From positions 1 to 14,580 of the forward strand of contig PNJM01000036.1 of the NCBI GenBank assembly GCA_013821865.1: a stretch of DNA of 14,580 nucleotides. Reading direction: 5' to 3'. The stretch's first letter is position 1. Every line of letters begins with the position of its first letter. Source of the DNA: Rhodocyclaceae bacterium (GTDB lineage: Bacteria > Pseudomonadota > Gammaproteobacteria > Burkholderiales > Rhodocyclaceae). The position numbers and the translations under genes were made by a program. Of the stretch, positions 11,837 through 14,580 are shown piece after piece. Under the pieces are notes generated by a model that made no database searches, was not told the DNA's origin, and saw only the letters and a list, made by a program, of their open reading frames with translations.

Positions 11837-13420
11837 ATGAAATCCGCGCTTTTCGCCCTGCTGCTCTGGCTGATCGCCGCACCTTCGCTCGCCGTCCTGG
11901 ATCCGGCCACGGTGAAGCAGCTGGCTGCCGAGGAGTCCGACGACAGGATCGCCGCCATCCGCAAGCTGGCGCAGACGGCCGATCCGGAGGCCTTGCGCGT
12001 GCTGAAGGCCCTGTCGGAAGATGCGCTCCACGTTGCCGGCGACAGGATCGTTGCCGTCGAAGGCGACCGCGTGCTCGACGCCATCAGCGGCAGAGAACTC
12101 AAGCCGGCGCCGGAGAACCGCGACGGCATCACCATCAACAACCGGATACGCGGCGAGCTGTCCGCCGCGCTGGCCGTGCTCAGACTGTTCGACCCCGATC
12201 GCCAGACCCGCCTGCAAGCTGCGCAGGAACTCGCCGGCAGCGCCGACGCCGAGATGGCGCCGTTGCTGGCCCGCGCCCTGGAGAAGGAAAGGGATCCCCG
12301 GATCGGCCGGATCCTCTCCCTGGCCCATGCCCAGGCCAATCTGAAGAATCCCGATGCCGCCGTCCGTCTGGCCGCCGTCAAGGCCCTGGGCGAGAGCGGC
12401 AACCCCAACGTCAAGAACCTGCTGGCGGCGCTGACCGACAAGAACGCCGAGCCCGACGAGAAAGTCCGCATCGAGGCCGCGGCTTCGGTCAGGGCCGTCG
12501 AGTCCCGCCTCGCTTTCGGCGACAACGCGGGCCGCGTTTTCTCCGGCCTCAGCCTCGGCAGCATCCTGCTGCTGGCCGCCCTGGGGCTCGCCATCACCTA
12601 CGGCGTGATGGGGGTCATCAACATGGCCCACGGCGAACTGCTGATGGTCGGTGCCTACGCCACCTTCGCCATGCAGACCGTGTTCCGCAATCATTTCCCC
12701 GGCGCTCTCGACTGGTACGTGGCGGCCGCGATCCCGGCCGCCTTCTTCGCCGCGGCGCTGGTCGGCATCGTCATGGAGCGGACGGTGATCCGCTTCCTTT
12801 ACGGCCGTCCGCTGGAAACCCTGCTTGCCACCTGGGGCATCAGCCTGTTCCTGATCCAGGCGGCGCGCTCGCTGTTCGGCGCGCAGAATGTCGAGGTGGC
12901 GAACCCGGCCTGGATGTCGGGCGGCATCGAGATCGCCAACAACATCGTATTGCCGTTGAATCGCATCGCCATCGTCGGCTTCTCGCTGTTCGTGCTCGCG
13001 CTGGTCTGGGTGCTCATGAACCGCACGCGGCTCGGCATGTTCGTGCGCGCCGTGACGCAGAACCGTCCGATGGCCGGCTGCGTCGGCGTGCCGACCGGGC
13101 GCATGGACACGCTGGCCTTCGGCCTCGGCGCCGGCATCGCCGGCCTGGGCGGCGTGGCGCTGTCGCAGATTGCCAACGTCGGCCCGGACATGGGCCAGGG
13201 CTACATCGTCGATTCCTTCATGGTGGTGGTGCTGGGCGGCGTCGGCCAGCTCGCCGGCGCCGTGTGGGCGGCGCTGGGTCTGGGCGTCGTCACCAAGTTT
13301 CTCGAGGGCTGGACGGGCGCGGTGATCGCCAAGATCGTCGTGCTGGTGTTCATCATCATCTTCATCCAGAAGCGTCCGCAGGGCTTGTTCGCCCTCAAGG
13401 GCAGGTTCGCCGAAAACTGA
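11837..13420 (+). CDS. urtB: Urea ABC transporter, permease UrtB
   Basis: UrtB is one of the two membrane subunits forming the urea channel. The product has 527 residues. A signal-like hydrophobic N-terminus (MKSALFALLLWLIAAPSLAV) is followed by an about 210-residue, mainly helical soluble domain. This contains HEAT-like repeats (for example TRLQAAQELAGSADAEMAPLL and AVRLAAVKALGESGNPNVKNLL, residues 124-197) and should lie in the periplasm. The LivH-type permease domain starts about residue 232 (FSGLSLGSILLLAALGLAITYGVMGVINMAHGELLMVGA) and ends with QIANVGPDMGQGYIVDSFMVVVLGGVGQLAGAVWAA. This long N-terminal extension is usual for UrtB and separates it from LivH. Start 11837 is chosen because an in-frame ATG at 11786 lies in the terminator and would spoil the signal sequence; no ribosome binding site is evident. 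Confidence 0.93.
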   Translation: MKSALFALLLWLIAAPSLAVLDPATVKQLAAEESDDRIAAIRKLAQTADPEALRVLKALSEDALHVAGDRIVAVEGDRVLDAISGRELKPAPENRDGITINNRIRGELSAALAVLRLFDPDRQTRLQAAQELAGSADAEMAPLLARALEKERDPRIGRILSLAHAQANLKNPDAAVRLAAVKALGESGNPNVKNLLAALTDKNAEPDEKVRIEAAASVRAVESRLAFGDNAGRVFSGLSLGSILLLAALGLAITYGVMGVINMAHGELLMVGAYATFAMQTVFRNHFPGALDWYVAAAIPAAFFAAALVGIVMERTVIRFLYGRPLETLLATWGISLFLIQAARSLFGAQNVEVANPAWMSGGIEIANNIVLPLNRIAIVGFSLFVLALVWVLMNRTRLGMFVRAVTQNRPMAGCVGVPTGRMDTLAFGLGAGIAGLGGVALSQIANVGPDMGQGYIVDSFMVVVLGGVGQLAGAVWAALGLGVVTKFLEGWTGAVIAKIVVLVFIIIFIQKRPQGLFALKGRFAEN

Positions 13421-13421
13421 C

Positions 13422-14537
13422 ATGAGGACGCCGTTCGTCATCCGCTTCCTCGCCGCCACGCCGAAAAAAGGCTGGCTCGCGCTCGGCGCCTTCGCCTTCG
13501 TAGCGCTGGTGCTGCTGCCTGGGCTACACCTGTTTACGCCGAAAGACAGCGTCCTGCACGTTTCGGACTACGTCATCACGCTGGGCGGCAAGATCATGTG
13601 CTATGCCATCGTCGCCGTGGCCATGGACCTAATCTGGGGCTACGGCGGCATCCTCAGCCTCGGCCACGGGCTCTTTTTCGCGCTGGGCGGCTACGGTTTC
13701 GGCATGTATCTGATGCGCTCCATCGGGCGTGACGGCGTATACCACTCGGACCTGCCGGACTTCATGGTCTTCCTCGACTGGAAGGAGCTGCCCTGGTACT
13801 GGCAGGGCAGCGAGCACATCGTCTGGGCGCTGCTGCTGGTGCTCGTGGTGCCGGCGCTGCTGGCCTTCGTCTTCGGCTTCTTCGCCTTCAGGTCGCGCAT
13901 CAAGGGCGTGTATTTCTCGATCATCACCCAGGCGCTGACCTTCGCCTTCATGCTGCTGTTCTTCCGCAACGAGACCGGTTTCGGCGGCAACAACGGGTTC
14001 ACCGATTTCAAGCGCATTCTCGGCTACGGCATCACCGCGCCGGAGATGCGGGTGTCCCTGTTCGCCCTCACGGCGATCCTGCTGATGGCGACGCTGCTGA
14101 TCGGCCGCTACCTGGTCACCTCGAAATTCGGCCGCGTCCTGGCGGCGATCCGCGATGCCGAGCCGCGCGTCATGTTCATCGGCTACAACCCGCTCCATTA
14201 CAAGCTGTTCGTGTGGACCCTGTCGGCCGTGCTGTGCTCGGTTGCCGGCGCCCTCTACGTGCCGCAGGTCGGCATCATCAACCCGAGCGAGATGTCGCCG
14301 GCCAATTCCATCGAGATCGCCATCTGGGTCGCCGTCGGCGGCCGCGGCACGCTGATCGGACCGGTGTTCGGCGCCTTCCTGGTGAACCTCGCCAAGAGCT
14401 GGTTCACCGTCGCCTTCCCCGAATACTGGCTGTTCTTCCTGGGGCTGCTGTTCATCCTCGTCACGCTGCTGCTGCCCGACGGCATGGCTGGTTTGTGGCG
14501 GAAATTCAGCGGCGCCCGCGGCAAGAGGGCGGCATGA
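13422..14537 (+). CDS. urtC: Urea ABC transporter, permease UrtC
   Basis: UrtC is the second permease subunit. Its 371 residues are of the LivM type, with hydrophobic segments at about 18-37, 50-72, 80-98, 131-156, 161-182, 211-228, 262-281, 300-322 and 333-352. Typical landmarks are VAMDLIWGYGGILSLGHGLFFALGGY (66-91), the cytoplasmic ATPase-contact loop AAIRDAEPRVMFIGYN (241-256) and the C-terminal WVAVGGRGTLIGPVFGA (302-318). The start ATG 13422 is one base after the urtB stop, so translation is coupled. It carries a charged C-terminus (FSGARGKRAA) and its TGA stop overlaps the urtD start. The gene order urtA-B-C-D separates it from branched-chain amino acid LivM. Confidence 0.95.
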   Translation: MRTPFVIRFLAATPKKGWLALGAFAFVALVLLPGLHLFTPKDSVLHVSDYVITLGGKIMCYAIVAVAMDLIWGYGGILSLGHGLFFALGGYGFGMYLMRSIGRDGVYHSDLPDFMVFLDWKELPWYWQGSEHIVWALLLVLVVPALLAFVFGFFAFRSRIKGVYFSIITQALTFAFMLLFFRNETGFGGNNGFTDFKRILGYGITAPEMRVSLFALTAILLMATLLIGRYLVTSKFGRVLAAIRDAEPRVMFIGYNPLHYKLFVWTLSAVLCSVAGALYVPQVGIINPSEMSPANSIEIAIWVAVGGRGTLIGPVFGAFLVNLAKSWFTVAFPEYWLFFLGLLFILVTLLLPDGMAGLWRKFSGARGKRAA

Positions 14538-14580
14538 ACGCCGAGGCCGCATTGCAGCGCGACACCGAGTGGGAGGAGGA
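14534..14580 (+). CDS. urtD: Urea ABC transporter, ATP-binding protein UrtD (start only, runs off window)
   Basis: The ATG at 14534 overlaps the urtC stop in an ATGA arrangement and opens MNAEAALQRDTEWEE before the window ends. An ATGA overlap is typical of translationally coupled ABC subunit genes, and urtD is the next gene in every urtABCDE cluster I know of. The 15 residues contain no Walker motif, so the identity comes from position, not from domain content. Confidence 0.7.
   Translation, partial: MNAEAALQRDTEWEE

Noticed and set aside
11362..13425. 687-codon alternative frame overlapping urtA end and urtB
   Set aside because: The composition is dominated by Arg, Gly and Pro and it overlaps two conserved genes and a terminator; no family resemblance.
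10508..13459. Very long open frame (983 codons) on the minus strand opposite urtA and urtB
   Set aside because: It lies wholly antisense to well-supported urt genes and its translation is rich in His, Gln, Arg, Gly and Asp with no recognisable fold. High-GC codon bias on the plus strand leaves the opposite frame free of stops.
11837..14537. urtBC as branched-chain amino acid permeases LivH/LivM
   Set aside because: UrtB carries the long HEAT-like N-terminal domain absent from LivH, and the upstream binding protein has UrtA-type motifs.

Overview
The window is high-GC, densely coded bacterial DNA, most likely chromosome of a betaproteobacterium. The clues are a 77-residue DUF3567-type protein (a family I know from Betaproteobacteria), a GreB with the acidic 'SKAFVKE' N-terminus usual in that class, a NarX/NarL-type pair, and a full urt urea-transport cluster behind a sigma-54 promoter. 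Rhodocyclales or relatives would fit, but the sequence alone does not settle the order. I see no tRNA, rRNA, IS element, phage gene or CRISPR array.

Layout. (1) 1-1876: the 3' end of the complex I operon, with a truncated nuoM, complete nuoN and a terminator-like hairpin. (2) 1877-3066: a lone minus-strand gene for an ABM-like (dimeric alpha-beta barrel) protein, divergent from a NUDIX ADP-ribose pyrophosphatase gene. (3) 3079-5711: a cytoplasmic NarX-like histidine kinase whose GAF domain carries four cysteines, a NarL-like regulator whose start codon overlaps the kinase stop by one base, and a small SAM-dependent methyltransferase. (4) 5850-8184, minus strand: a compact run of DUF465/YdcH-like protein, metY (O-acetylhomoserine sulfhydrylase) and an alpha/beta hydrolase. 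(5) 8285-8518: the DUF3567 gene on plus, converging on azlCD (branched-chain amino acid exporter) on minus; a palindromic REP-like hairpin lies at the junction. (6) 9627-10172: greB, divergent from azlC. (7) 10173-14580: a 338-base regulatory region followed by urtA, urtB, urtC and the first codons of urtD, which runs off the window.

How the genes work together. The last block is the clearest functional unit. UrtA is exported (Tat-like signal) and binds urea in the periplasm, UrtB and UrtC form the membrane channel, and UrtD begins the ATPase pair. The sigma-54 element matches its consensus at every defined position, and two NtrC-like sites lie about 180 and 210 bases upstream of the predicted transcription start, about three helical turns apart. 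This points to induction under nitrogen limitation. A strong intrinsic terminator between urtA and urtB should make the binding protein far more abundant than the permease. The NarXL-like pair has no membrane sensor part, so a cytoplasmic redox, oxygen or NO signal is more likely than periplasmic nitrate.

I did not find a convincing undescribed multi-gene system. Most genes belong to well-known families. The observations worth following are regulatory (urt promoter region, urtA/urtB terminator, palindrome upstream of the kinase), the cysteine-bearing soluble kinase, and the unusual gene content just downstream of nuoN.
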